Source of the DNA: Otis tarda
Taxonomy: Eukaryota; Chordata; Aves; Otidiformes; Otididae
Direction of reading: 5' to 3'
Length of the DNA: 64,000 bases
Assembly (NCBI GenBank): GCA_026413225.1
Contig: CM048591.1
Span: forward strand, 41,408,803-41,472,802
Part shown: piece by piece, positions 35,252 to 48,332 of the stretch
Position numbering within the stretch: position 1 is the stretch's first letter
How the letters are laid out: every line of letters starts with the position of its first letter
Made by a program: the position numbers and the translations under genes
The notes under the pieces: model-generated
Database searches by the model: none
The model's input: only the letters and a program-made list of their open reading frames with translations
Told to the model about the DNA's origin: nothing

Positions 35252-36440
35252 CATAGAATCATAGAATCATTGAATCATAGAATGGTTAGGGTTGGAAGGG
35301 ACCTTCAAAGGTCATCTAGTCCAACCCCCCTGCAAGGAGCAGGGACATCCCTGACTAGATCAGGTTGCTCAGAGCCTCATCCAGCCTGGCCTTGAATGTC
35401 TCCAGGGATGGGGCCTCCACCACCTTTCTGGGTAACCTGTTCCAGTGTTCTATAACTCGCACTGTAAAAAATTTTTTCCTAATTTCCAATCTAAATCTTC
35501 CCCCCTCTATTTTAAAACCATTACCCCTCGTCCTATCACAACAGGCCCTACTGAACAGCCTTTCCCCATCTTTCATATAGGCCCCCTTGAGGTACTGGAA
35601 GACCGCTATCAGGTCTCCCCAGAGCCTCCTCTTCTCCAGGCTGAACAGCCCCAATTCTCTCAGCCTGTCCTCATACGAGAGGTGCTCCAGCCCTTTTATC
35701 ATCTTCGTGGCCCTCCTCTGGACCTTCTCCAACTGGTCCATGTCCTTCTTGTGTTGGGGGCTCCAGAACTGGACACAGTACTCCAGGTGGGGTCTCATGA
35801 GGGCAGAGTAGAGGGGGAGAATCATCTCACTCGACCTGCTGGCCACGCTCCTCTTGATGCAGCCCAGGATGCGGTTGGCCTTCTGGGCCGCAAGGGCGCA
35901 TTGCCGGCTCATGTTAAGCTTCTCACCAGCACTCCCAAGTCCTTTTCCTCAGGGCTGCTCTCAATCCATTCTCCGCCCAGCCTGTATTTGTGCCTGGGAT
36001 CGCCGTGACCCAGGTGCAGGACCTTGCACTTGGCCTGGTTGAACTTCATGAGGTTGGCACGGGCCCACCTCTCCAGCCTGTCAAGGTCCCTCTGGATGGC
36101 ATCCCTCCCTTCCAGCGTGTCAACGGCACCACACAGCTTGGTGTCATCGGCGAACTTGCTGAGGGTGCACTCTATCCCACTGTCCATGTCGCCGACAAAG
36201 ATGTTGAACAGGGCCGGGCCCAGCACAGACCCCTGAGGGACGCCACTCGTGACCGGTCTCCACATGGACATTGAGCCGTTGACCACCACTCTCTGAGTGC
36301 GGCCATCCAGCCAGCTCCTTATCCACCGAGTGGTCCGTCCATCAAACCCGTGTCTCTCTAGTTTAGAGAGAAGGATGTCATGCGGGAAAGTCCTGAGGAC
36401 CAGGAACATGTGGGACATCCCTTTCAGCCTTTTCCCCACT
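35252..36440 (-). mobile_element. CR1 LINE D, young 5'-truncated copy
   Basis: The plus strand opens with the CATAGAATCATAGAATCATT tail and reads as reverse-complement CR1 for about 1.19 kb, into the reverse transcriptase. The 5' edge is placed near 36440, where similarity to CR1 A ('agtggacaagggaagagct' region) fades. The 3' UTR and ORF2 end are closely similar to CR1 C: over the 185 shared C-terminal residues I count about 15 differences, so both belong to a recent wave. Confidence 0.92.
35355..36439 (-). pseudogene. CR1 ORF2 reverse transcriptase fragment, one frameshift
   Basis: Two frames on the minus strand abut. 36439-35909 has RT motifs [15 protein letters not shown] and FADDTKL and ends after LGVLV. 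35912-35355 carries the thumb and C-terminal tail. Against CR1 C the join lacks 4 bases near 35925-35932, which explains the break. The N-terminal endonuclease and first RT blocks are missing through 5' truncation, and a small deletion near 36390 shortens the early RT. It is non-functional. Confidence 0.9.
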
Positions 36441-39400
36441 TGATCTTTTCCCCTGCTGCTTTCTCAAGAAAAATTCATACTTAAACGGTAAACTCAATCT
36501 TCACCAGCTCAGGTGGCTTTGAAGAAAAACTAGAGTGAGGGGCTTCGTACTTGAAATCCTGGAAAGGGAGATCCCTCTGTTCCCCACCCTGTTTCCTCAC
36601 ACTCCTTGTACAGAGGAGGTCATTTATAGACCTTCAGAGACTTAGGCCTGTGAAGGTCTCGTCTTTCTTGCCTCTCTTTTCCTCCATTATTGTCAGACTC
36701 TATTTTTTCTCCATCTCAACCTTTGCTGGCTTTGCTTATTTGGGTGTTAACTCTTCCCTAGCATGGCATCATTCTCCAGCACCGCCATACATAGCCTGGC
36801 CCAATCTCACGCACCTCTGCATTCACCTGTAGACAGAACTTTAGAAAGCACTTAAACCTTTTCCTGTCATTTAAAATCATGATCTAGTTTATGTTTGTTC
36901 TTATTTTCTTCCAGCTCTATGAATTACTCCTTTTCAGTTATTTCATTTTATCAAATTATGTCATAGAATATTTTCCAAGCGAAAAGTGTATCATTTCCAT
37001 TGAATCACAGTCCCGCGAGAATACTATATTTTGTCAAATGTTTGTCCTGTGTTCAGCAGCTCAGTCTTTCCTCATATTAAAATATGTCCCAGACTTTAAG
37101 AGATAGGTTTAAATACTACTGATCCTAGTTTTAATTCAAAAGGAAATGGATGACAGCAATCCACTAAATTAACTTAAAATAAAATTGGGTCTTACTGTGC
37201 TAGGACTTCTCAGCGCTCTCTCTTGCTGTGTATCAGGGTTTCATATTTTAAACTTTCATTCAGCATCAGCCCAAAAGAAACAGTGCTTCCCTTTGTCCCA
37301 CTGTAAATTGTAAAGCTCTGCAGTGCAGAATTATTATGGTAAAGCTAAAAACTGCTTTTCTTACATTGGCTAAATTATTTCCACTTTGTGAGGAGATTTC
37401 TACTTTGTGAAAGCTTGTTAAATCCCTTGTCTAGGCATTTCTTCTGTCCTCCTTAAAAGGTAAGTGGCCTTGTGGCATTTTTTTTCCTTTCCCCATCAGA
37501 GGGATTTTCTTTTCAGGTGTTTTGTATTAATCATTACCCATATTGTAAGATCTAATCCTAAGAAGCTTCCAAAAATGACAGAATCTTTTAAAATGCTATC
37601 TTTTTGAGCACAAATGCTAAAAGAATCTATTTTAATGTGAGTGCAGTTCCTGATATCCTCAGCTGTAGTGCCCTTTTAGGTACCTTTAGGTACCTTACCT
37701 TTTAGGTAAGAAATACCATGACATTTGATCTACTGTCATGGAGGCATCTGTGCAGTGTAATTCAAGATGGGTGAGAGAGATGATAAAATACTTCTTTTAT
37801 TAGGAAGGATAAGAATTAAATTGCCTTTTAGAGAAAATGAAATCATGATGAATTAAGTAATTAGCCACTCAGCTTTTACGTTTTGGGGTGTTGAATATTT
37901 GGGTACTGCTCATAAGAAATGGTGAGAAAGTTCTCCAAGGGTCTAACCCTGAAGGAGCTGAGAACTCCTGATTTTCACTGATTTTTTTTTTTCTTTCTTG
38001 GGACATCGGTAATTCCAATGTCTAGAGGGTGTACTTTTTATTATTGTAGAGCAGTATCCGAAGGAAGGGTGTATTCACAAACTTTTTGGAAAACCTAGAA
38101 CAGTCTGTGTGTTAAAGAATGCAATCCTGTTTCTTGTGATAGATCTTTAGTAAGAAAAAGGATTTTGATGTTTCGACCTTGGTGTGTACTTGCAGACAGA
38201 TAGACTTGGGGTGGGTTGCTGTAAGCTGGATAAGGTGACAGCAAGTGGCAGTGCATTACACATCCATGAAAACGGCTTGATTCATTTAACAGATCCTTTC
38301 TGTGCAGTCTAACGTTTGCAGATTTAACATGCCGTCAGTCTGACTAATTAGGCAGGGCAGAGCTGAGGGCTGTGAGGGGTTTCCAGCGCCACGTCTCCCT
38401 GTCTTGTTGTGCTGTGCCTGGAGGACAGAGCCGGTGCTTCCAGCCGGAGGTCCTGGGAATGTGCCTGTTCCCCTGGCACAGCACAGAGCTTTGACAACAC
38501 ATTGCTGCAGCCTTCACATGCCACCACGCTGGTCCCACAGGCTCCAGGGACTTGGAGCTGTTTCAACTGGAATAGGGGTAAGACTCCACCGTGGGAAGAA
38601 GACAGGCTCTGTCGCCACTGAGCCTAATTACTTGCTACTGCTGGTGGCCTTGTCTTCTCCTTGTCCTGACCAGTCTCAGCCTCTGAAGGAGCCAGTGGGC
38701 AGTAGTCAGTCCATCACTGCTCTGAGCTTTCTGGTGACATTTTGTAGCCTTTTTTAACACTGTCAAAAGTAGTCTTCAGAGTCTGAGATTTGGGGGCAGG
38801 AGACAGGTAGGTGCATCAGGGAAAGCTGAATGAGAAATGACAACTGCACATGACATATACATGCGGGCAAGCTGCAGGATGGTGTATGAGAAACCACAGT
38901 GCAATCTGAAAGTGTCCCTAGTTAATGAGCCTTAATAGGTGTTATGAGGAAGGTGGCTTAGAAACACATAGGGCTTCTACCTTCACAAATGAGTTTAAAT
39001 GTTTCTGCTGTGATTTATTTCTTTTGTAAAGACATAATGGTAATAAGAGGTGCACTGGAAAGGAAGACACTTAACAGCCACTAAATTAGCAGCCATGTTG
39101 TGGTTTGCAGAACAAAGTATTTTGTTTATTCAAATTAATCAACAAATATACAATTACACAAAATAAAAGCCAGCAGCTTTGGTAGAATCAGAAGAAGAGA
39201 AAGGGACTCTTACGCACTAAGGAACCAGCCCTGTTACTTACTCCAAGGCTCGATAATTTTAAAAAATGTGACAGCTAAAACCCACTGGCACATGCTGCAA
39301 AGAAGGATGTGATAAAATAATGCTACTCATCTTCAAGGCTGTCAGTTCAGCAATCAGTACTTCTATTCATCTTCGCGGCCTGCTAACTCAGTGCTACCAT

Positions 39401-40506
39401 GCAATAGATAAACCCTAATCCAACTGACAGCGTTCAAATCAGAACTGATTTGATTGTTCACATATGATACCACAAGACACCAGAAGCCTAAAGAGTTTAT
39501 AAAAATGCCTGGAAGTCTCTTGTAGGCACACTTCCCCTCAGAATCTCTTGCAGTGTAGGATACACCAGCTCTTAAACCTGAGGTAATTTGTAGGTCATGA
39601 GAATGCTTTGGTGGCACAGTCAGTTCTTATCATAATCTAACTCTAGCTGGAGCAGGGAATGCTTAAAAATAAAATGCGGTTCAGACCTTGTAAAACCCAC
39701 CTGTTCGGCTTTCTTGTCTCCCTTACAGGAAGTGAAATCCTTTTCTTTCTCTGCAGAAACGAGACTTGCTCTTGAAGAGATCAAACATGAACGCATTTGT
39801 TTCCATGCATAAAGCACAGTACATGGGAGAGTGGTTTTATGGCACATATGTCAGTATCTCAAAAGTCATCCTTGCTTCTCAGGATGCAACAGAGGTCCTT
39901 TCAACAGCAGTCGCAACAGAGCTGCTATTCAATCATGAGGCAGTAATTGGGATCTTGCAGGTGTTCAGCGGGAGCATTGCACATTTCAAAATCTAATTCT
40001 GAACAAGACTGATGATACTTGTACTTTGCGGAGATTTAAAAGTTTAGTATGCCTTTCTTTTCTTATTTTTCACTGGCATGTCCTGAAGTTTCAGAGTAAC
40101 GCTTGGGAAAATAATTGTTCAAGTAGTTCAAGAAGACAATGGCGATGGGGTAATTGAAAGCAGAATGTGACCTGTAGCTGTTCAAGATCAAGAATGAAAA
40201 CTGAACGACTTTTCAAGGAAATTGTCAAAGTGTCTGAATACAGAGAGAAATTATGGGGCTTCTAGAGGCAATGGCTTTTCCTCTTGTGTCCGGGTCATTT
40301 CACAAAACAAAGAGGAAAGTTCTCTTTGTAGTCCTATGTTAAGGAGAACAGATGTCTCAGTTTAACAAGATACTTAAGCCTGTGTCTAGTTTTGAGCTTA
40401 TGAGAAATTCCTTAGTTCAGTGCTTTACTCAGCTGAAGTAGGGTGCTGAATTGAAGGGTTTATCTGCAATCAGATTTTGCACATTTAATGTAAATATGCA
40501 CATACA

Positions 40507-40541
40507 TCTATCTATCTATCCATATTTATTTATTTGTTTGT
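40507..40541 (+). repeat. Short tetranucleotide repeats (ATCT, TTTA, TTTG)
   Basis: CTATCTATCTATC is followed by TATTTATTTATTTGTTTGTT. It is a minor simple-sequence tract. Confidence 0.85.
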
Positions 40542-41658
40542 TAGCAGAACTGTGAGGTTCTTTTCTTTTTCAAAGGGTGTGTGTGAGAAAGAAATGCTTT
40601 TCTTGTACATTTTGTACTTAAAATGGGTTGTTGATCTTCCAGCTGCTGGTAGTACTATATAGTTTCTATTTCTACTTTTCATATTGATTAAAATATGTAA
40701 CTCTCTTTTTTGTTTCTAAGCACGGATTTAGGTGTACATTGAATAATATTTTTCCAACATCATCCTCAAAAGAATCCTAATTTAAACTTGTCTCAACCAC
40801 AGTATGCTTCTTTTTTCAGTGCTCTGCTTATTCTATCTTTGGTTTTGCTTTTGTTAGTTTGTGGTTGTGAGGTGGATGCTAATAGAGAAACAGAGAGAAG
40901 TTCTGGCAAGTTCTAATTGGTGTACTGAAATATCACGGAGTTGTCTTGAAAAAGGAAAAAAGTACCACGTGGAATTTACAAAAACAAATAGGTAGCCCAG
41001 GTATGTACTTCTCTGCAGCCTCAGTGGAATTTCAGCACTTGATAAATTTCCCCAGACACTTGTGTGAGCTTTAGGCACTTAAAAGTCCTTTAAATTTGAT
41101 CTTTTGATTTTGTTCTAGGTGGTTTTTTTAATACTTTAGACCACTGTTATAACTCCTGCTATCTCTATACTACATGTAGGGTTAAACCACGGATCAGATT
41201 TTGAGTTTGCATTGCACTTGGAAACACACAACTTACTTGGCAAGTTTACTTGTGTTGGTGTCATCCTCCTCATTATGTCCAAGTTGCATTGGACAGCTGT
41301 GGTCTCTGTCAAGGTGGAGCAGCTTGTATCAAACAGGTCACATTTCTCTTGTTTTCCCTGTATGAAAAGGTTTCTAATAATTTCCACATGTACCATCCTG
41401 CCTCACATTTTGATCCGCCTGCTCCCAAGTCACTAATACTTCAGTATTTAGCTCAGTAAAGAATTCCTACACAGAGCAAGTGCATAATGTACTCAGGCCT
41501 GGGGACTGATATACAGGCAGAGCCTCCAAATCTGTCCAGACTGACCCTGCCTATGCTGAACTGCTCGTTCAGTACCAGTACTCACTGACTGGTCCCACTG
41601 TACATGTACACTTGACAGACCAGAAATATTTAACCTTGCCCTGTACTGCTGTGGTTGC

Positions 41659-41697
41659 TGTAGTGAGTGGTTGCTCACCCTGTAGTGAGTGGTTGCT
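41659..41697 (+). repeat. 17-bp direct duplication
   Basis: TGTAGTGAGTGGTTGCT occurs exactly at 41659-41675 and 41681-41697, with a 22-bp period. Perfect identity suggests a recent slippage duplication. Confidence 0.9.
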
Positions 41698-44600
41698 TTC
41701 TCACTAGTGAAGGTATCAGAAACTGCTCTCACAGGCATGATTTGCTGATTTTTAAATCTGTTAGAATTAATAATAAAAAATGAACTGTGGCTATTTGTTA
41801 GTGGTTGTTCTGGTAAAAATCAGGCCTTTGCATTGCTAGTTGAGGTTAAAAAAAAAAATCAGAGTTTGTATAGTTTTTCTTTATTCTTTTATTTGATAGT
41901 TAAAAAAGATACAACCTTGCTGAGAGGTGACAATTTCAGTTACAGACAACCAGTACTTGACAGGTTCTATCAAAAAACCAAACAAGGGAAGAGTATGTAT
42001 GCCCAGAACCAGCTGTCACAGTATTGAACAATGAATGTTTGATGAACCTGACCTGCAAATACACACATCCCTGTGAAAGTCACCTTTAACTAGTGTCTGG
42101 GCTCACGAAATTAACAAGAAGAGGCCTTTGTGGATAATATATATAAATATATATATAAAAAACTTATTTATTTAGGTCTCTCTTGATAGAACCATGCCAG
42201 TAAAATTTTAAGTGTAACTGCATTTTTGCTAAATGAGATGTGACAGAAAATTCAGCTAATGGTGGGTAGCACTGCTGAGGCCGATGGAGCTGCGTTCTTT
42301 TACAGCGGAGATTAACTTGGACCATGCTGTTGATATGATGATAATGTCTTTTACTCTCAAAAAAATCACAATGAATCTTGCAGATAGGTACAATCTGATG
42401 GAACTCTGAAGATCTATTTTTGGTTTCAGTTGCTTTTTCTGACTTTTTGCTACAAAAAATAGTGTGATGAAGAGCAAGAAAATGCAGTTAGAATTGTCCA
42501 AATTTAGCAGATATTTTGTTTACCTGAAGAGTAGTAACCCTTTAGGTTAAGCAAACTTTTATCATCACTGTGAAAACCTCCTCTTGAAGGCAGTTTCCTT
42601 TAAGCAGCAGATCCTGAGGTGCATTATCCCATGTCATTGTGGTCAAGCAAGGTTCCTTGCTTTCTCTTCTGTTACTGTTGCTTTTACCTACTCGGGGAAG
42701 ATCCTTAAAAGGCTATGTCCTTAATATTAAAATACAAGTGCTAACAATGTTCTTCAATATGAAGGAGATGCTAACAGGGGACAGAGTGTACGGTACAAGT
42801 GACTTCTTGACCTCATCACACTGCTGGGTAAAAGCCCTTTCTATTCATTGTTTTGTTTTCCTAGCTGCAGCCCTCATGTAAAATATCTGAATGTACCAAG
42901 CCAGAAATAATGAAGAGTAGCACACACACAAAAGAAAGGACTTTGATGTTGAGCTGCTGCTGGCTCTCCTCCACTGTTTCTCTTTTCACTAGGAACTCAG
43001 AGTTTGGACTACGTGTCCTAGATATTCTTTAGAGGCTTGCCCCTTGTACTAGTATTGAGACAAGCTTTATTTTGCACGGAATATACAAATAAGGACTGGA
43101 TCCTAAGTAGCCCCAAAAGTAAAAGAGAGAGGAAGATGCTCATGCCCTAATTCAGGGAAATCAATACTTATCAATCTATGTATTTTTGCCCTCACTCTGT
43201 CGTCTCTGACTCTTCTGTTTGCCAAAGGAAAGAAATTTAGACTCTCAATGTTTAAATTCCAAGTGACAGTAGGCAAAGTTTGTAGGAGAACTTTTGTCTT
43301 TCATTAGAGTGGCTGCTGTAGTCAGAAATAACAGATGAGACCTTTTGGAAGACAGATCTGCAGCTGGTCTGATTTTTTTTTCCAAACATGTCAGTTAGTC
43401 TACATAACAGATATGATCTTTCCTTACAGAAGTTGTTGTGCTAATAATATTCTCAGATTGTTACAGCTATAACAGTACTAAATCAGTGCTAGAGATGATA
43501 ACAACCCATCTGATTTAAAAAAAAAAAAAAAGAAATAATCCCCAAAATATGGGATGTCTGATCCCTTGGCTCCAAAGTAAAAAAAACCTGTATTAAAAAT
43601 ACGAACAAACACAGTATTGTAATCTGAGAAAAACTTCACGATCTTATTTTTCAGAGGATCTCTCACTATCTGAAATGCTGAACCAATGCCCTACAATATA
43701 ATTCAAAACATACAATTCTGTCTTGGGAAAGGTAGTAGTCAAAGACTACTATCTTGAGTTATGTTTCAAAATGTGAAGAATATTAATATGAATGACTTAG
43801 TTTGGTACTGTGATCTACATGTCATTGTCCTGTGAGACCTTTCCTCAGGTGTTGAGGCCAGCATGCAAGTTAGCTGTTTGGTACAATTCCACTGAAATTG
43901 ATGGTGCTACAGGTCTGCTCTTACTAAGTGATTATTTAATATGTTATCTGATGCAATGCCTCTTTCTTTTACTTTGTCTGTTTCTCACGCAAAAGGCATT
44001 TTTTTTTTTTCCCCATGGTGACGATGAGAAGATACATATATGCATGAGCATCTGGTTTGTAACTGATAGGGAAAAAAATTTGTCCCATAACCTGTTCCCA
44101 TGCAAACAGGATTTCAGTGCTGAGTGTCAGGGAGAAACTTGGTGTCAAAATGGTTTTACACCAATGCCTTTTTTTCTATATCATAATGAAGGGATAATAA
44201 ACTGCAATAATAAACTTCAGGGGCTTTGATAATGCAGCCTGCAGGTGGCTAGTAAGGATAAGTGAACTGGCCCACTGCCTGGCCTGGCATTTGCTTCAAT
44301 AGTTCAGTTCTGGCAGCTTTTCCCAATCTGAGATTAACGTCTCCCCCTTCCCACCTCTGATTTAACCTTTAAATAAATGTATGCTAGTGAAGGACCAGAT
44401 ATTTGAGTGAAGAACTGAACTAATATTTATTTTTTTTTATAATAGGGCCATTCTCAGGTTACCCCTTGCACTTTGGTTCCTAGTGCATGGCAGTACTACT
44501 TATCTCTGGCTGCAGGACCAGGCTGTGTTACTTTCTAATGTATTTTAAGAAAACTATTGAGTTGGACAGTAATTTTAGTAATTATATTGTACCAGAAACA

Positions 44601-47478
44601 ATATGTTTTGGCTCTGTTGTTCAAAACTCAGTCTTCTTGGTACTTTGGAGAACCTCAGATTGGTGTGTGTCTGCTGTGAGCTGTATGTACTTGACTATTG
44701 AGATAGTATTACAAGGAGACAAACATGAAGCACTGTCTGTTTGTATGAAGCATAGTATAGGCGTGGTTGGGTGATGCAGTATCACACTGGCTTGCTTTGT
44801 AGTTCTTTGGGTTGAGACCACATGTGCCATGCTTTCCTCCGCTGTGGAAAAGCAGAGAGGCACTCAAACGCTAGTTAACCCACAGCCATTCTTACAGTGG
44901 AGACAATACAGTTCACTTATGACAGACGAGGTCTGATGCTGATGTCTCTTTCATTGGTAAAATTACATCAACTCAGGCTGATCTACTTGTGTTTCACCAC
45001 TGTCCAAGTGAGCTACAAATCTGACAAACAGATATCTTTAATGATAAGAATAATAATCAATATACATCTATGAAACAAGTAAGGTTTTATATATTGTGAA
45101 GTATAGCTAAAATACTTGCAATTATAATTAGTAATAATGTTCCAAAGCTCTCTTACCAAGAAGTGTAGCACTTATGTGTTTGCAGGATTTTTCTTACTTT
45201 GATTTAATGTTTTTCCTTCATTTTTCTTACCTTTGGTGCAACTCCCATATACTCTTCAGTATCCTTTGAGTAAGACATTGTGATTTCACAGTGTAAACAT
45301 ATGCAGGTTTACATTACTCTCTAAAATCTGTAATCTATCACTTAAATCTCTGTTTCTGACTCTGACACTGTCTTATTACTAGTGTTTTTACCTCTCTCAT
45401 GCTTTTCTTTATTTTTTCCCACTTACTCAATAGCTTTTATATTCTGTCCTACTTCTTCCACCTCTTTCTTCTTCCTTCTGTCCCTGTTTCTGTCAATCCT
45501 CTTAATTAAACCCTTTCTTGTCCTCCATGTTGCTGCCCTCTCCCTCTCCCGGAGGCCAGAAACTGCCTGCAAGCTTGGTGCTGCCCCTGTGACTCTGTGA
45601 GATATCTGAAGCTTACATCTTTTTGTCCAGCTTGGCGACTTACATTTTGGATAAATTCAGCAATGCTTTAGAGCTGGGCCAGCAGCCAGGTAGACGCTGG
45701 TGTATCAGCTGCACGTGCTGGCTCAGAAAATGCTGCCAAGCCTCCAGCCTCAGAGGCTTTTCCTTGCTCCCTCAAAAGAGGCTGAAAAACTGGTCTGATG
45801 TTCACTGCTCACACCTCAGTGCCTCGTGGTGAGCAGGACAAGCCCTGAAAGCCCTGTGGGGTAATAACTGGAGGTCTCCAGGGACCCCAGGATGCCTCTG
45901 CTATTGCCTTCACTCCGGCTAAGTCACATCTGAGTTTCATGCTACCTCCTATTCAACACAAAACTGCCATCCACCTCTCCTCCAGTAAGAAGGGTACTTT
46001 TCTAACCACATTACTCACTCCTCTCTTCCCTCCATGGCCTGACATGGTGAAAGACTCATCTGTAGGCACGATCATGGCTGCTGCTGAACAACCGTATTGT
46101 TCACGGCATGACTGAACTGGGCTTGGCTGCTTGTGAATGTGGCTCTTGCACGCTGGGCTTCGATGCAGTTCAGCACAATGCAGAGCGGGTATCTGCAGGG
46201 AACACAGCTTTGGAAATCCCAGCATCCTGGAAGTGCCAAGTAAAGGCTATTGACAACTGTACTAGAAAAAGAACAGTGGCTGTTGAGAAATGGTTTAAGA
46301 AGGCAGTTCAAGAGAGACTGAGACGACTGCAGCACATAAAGAGATCCCTGTGAGATGCCATATTTGCTCTGCACATGAGATACGCTGTTACTTCTGTGGA
46401 TTCGAAGTGCTCACGTTGGGCAAAGCACAACGCAAACATGAAACAAAGCTTGGACCCTTCCTGGAAAAGCTAAACATTCGAATATTGTCCTTGCACAATG
46501 GAAAAACAATATCATTTACCTCCAGGTTAAATACACCTTTCAGGTCAGAATCTTTTATTGATAGCTGCATTGTTTACTTCTACCTTTACAGACTCCTGGA
46601 TCAATGCTTTTATTTTACAACGGATTTTTTTTTCTTTTGCTTTGATGGACACTGGCTTTTGAAATATTGACACCACTGCTCCAAGCAGTGGAAATAGGAG
46701 GCAACATCTTGTTCTCTGCCAAAAATTCTCCTCCTCAATCAGGCTCTGTCAGTGACAATAATGTCTGCAGCTCTCACTTTGGAAAGCCCGAGATACAATG
46801 TGATTTCAGGCTATTCATACTTTGCAGGTTGAAGGGGTTTTTCTCCTCTTCTTTTTCCACCCGCCCTCCTCCCCCTTTTCTTTAGAAGAGAATTTGTACT
46901 CATCGAATTCCTATTTCCTTGACTGGGTTGCTATCAACTGTCACGTTATGAAAATCTCGCAGCAAACAGAGAAGATGCAGGCTTTTGTGCCACAGCTTTG
47001 GCTAAGGTTCAGCATGTCCACACAGTTAGCACTTCAGTTCAATTGATACATTCAATACATTTGTAGACCGCTTTTTCTGTTCATGTCTGGTTTTTGGTCC
47101 TGCACATGCAGCTAGCAGGACTAAAACAGTCTATGTGGCTCGCAGCTAGGAGTTAGTGTGCTCATATCTGGCATGTAGGCTGTGGGTTTGAGAATATTTT
47201 CTGCTTACCGTGACTTTTCCACAGTGTTTCTCTGGACAACAGCAGTACTCTGTCACACTGCCTCGTTTGAAGTAGGTGGTACTAACCTTCTTTGGCAAGG
47301 GGAGAATGGGGTGGAGAATGATGTAGAAAATATCCCAATGGTAGGATGCAAATTTCTGGGGCACAGTAACTAATGTGGGTCACCCTACCTCAGGAAAGGT
47401 CTGTCAAAGAGAAGGACTTCAGAGATGGCTAATGAGAACTGAAAGATCAACCTGAAGAAAAATGTCCATATGAAAAGA

Positions 47479-48332
47479 TGTCATAGTTTTACCCTGCTCA
47501 GGACCAAGCTGTGCAGTTTTTCACTGACTCCCACCACTCTCAGAGAGAATTGAGGAGAGATAATACAACAAAAAAAACCCTCAAGGTTTGAGATAAGGAT
47601 AGGGAGAGATCATTGAAGTTACAGTTATGGGCAAAACAGACTCAACTTGGGGAAAACTATTTATTTATTATTATTAATAAAACCAAAGCAAACCCTCCCT
47701 CTTCCCAAGCTTAACTTCATTTCAATTATCTCCACCTCTGTCTCCACCACCCAAGCCACAAAGGTGGGGAATAGGAAATGGGAGCTATGGTTAGTTCATC
47801 ACATGTGATACTTGGGAACTGGCTGCCCCAGCATGGGCCCTCCATTGTCCACAGCCTCCTTCAGGCATCCACCTGCCCTGGAGTTGGGTCCTCCATGGGC
47901 TGCAGGCGGATTTCTGCTCCTCCGTGGGCCTCCATGGGCTGCAGGGGCACAGCCAGCCTCACCATGGGCTGCACCATGGGCTGCAGGGGAATTCTGGCCA
48001 GGAGCCGCAGTACTCCTCCCCCTCCTTCTTCACTGACCTTGGCGTCTGCAGCTGTTCCTCTCACAAGAAATTCTTCACAACTGGCAGGCAGACGCTTCTC
48101 AGGTTCTCTTCACATCTCTTCACTCCCCTCTCTGTCCCTGCTTCTGCTTCTTCACTGCTTTTTTTTTATTTTCTCCTTCTTCAATACATTATAAATTAAA
48201 GACGTTATCACTGTAACCAATTGGCTTGGCCCTGGCCTGTGGTGGGTTTTCCCTAAGCCCAGCTGAGTCCACTGGCCAAAGAGGAAAATTCTAGTACCTT
48301 CTTGCAGAAGCTACCAGTGTAGCACCCAAACA
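47479..48332 (+). mobile_element. Family-A LTR copy 3
   Basis: It begins TGTCATAGTTTTACCC and tracks copy 1 (3641-4718): GGACCAAGC, GAGATAAGGATAGGGAGAGA, GGGAAAACTATTTATTTATT, the CATGGGCTGCA cluster at 47890-47990, CTCACAAGAAATTCTTCACA, and a late GGCTTGGCCCTGGCCTGTGG block. It is shorter than copy 1 because it lacks a segment around the 'tgctccgatgcgggtcc' region and the GGCCGGGCCAAGTTGGGCCC block. The 3' end is approximate. No internal retroviral sequence or clear target duplication was seen. Confidence 0.78.
47890..47990 (+). repeat. CATGGGCTGCA repeat cluster inside LTR A copy 3
   Basis: Variants of CCATGGGCTGCAGG recur four times in about 100 bp, matching the cluster at 4190-4290 in order and spacing. 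Confidence 0.7.

Larger units (their letters stand above)
36441..47478. other. Unique AT-rich non-coding DNA
   Basis: About 11 kb without a recognised gene. GC-richer patches at 38340-38760 and 45540-45850 are open in several frames, but no protein family is evident. At 39700-39770 two pyrimidine-rich stretches end in AG before a 77-codon open stretch, a weak exon-like pattern. Short tandem copies occur at 37672-37710 (TTTAGGTACC-type) and 41659-41697. (TATC)n/(TTTA)n sequence lies at 40507-40541, and a TA-rich run at 42134-42166. Confidence 0.55.

Noticed and set aside
46108-46670. Two overlapping frames with a charged C-terminus and a CxxC-like start that might look like a zinc-binding protein
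   Set aside because: The second begins at GTG, not ATG, its cysteines do not form a complete finger, and no family is recognisable.
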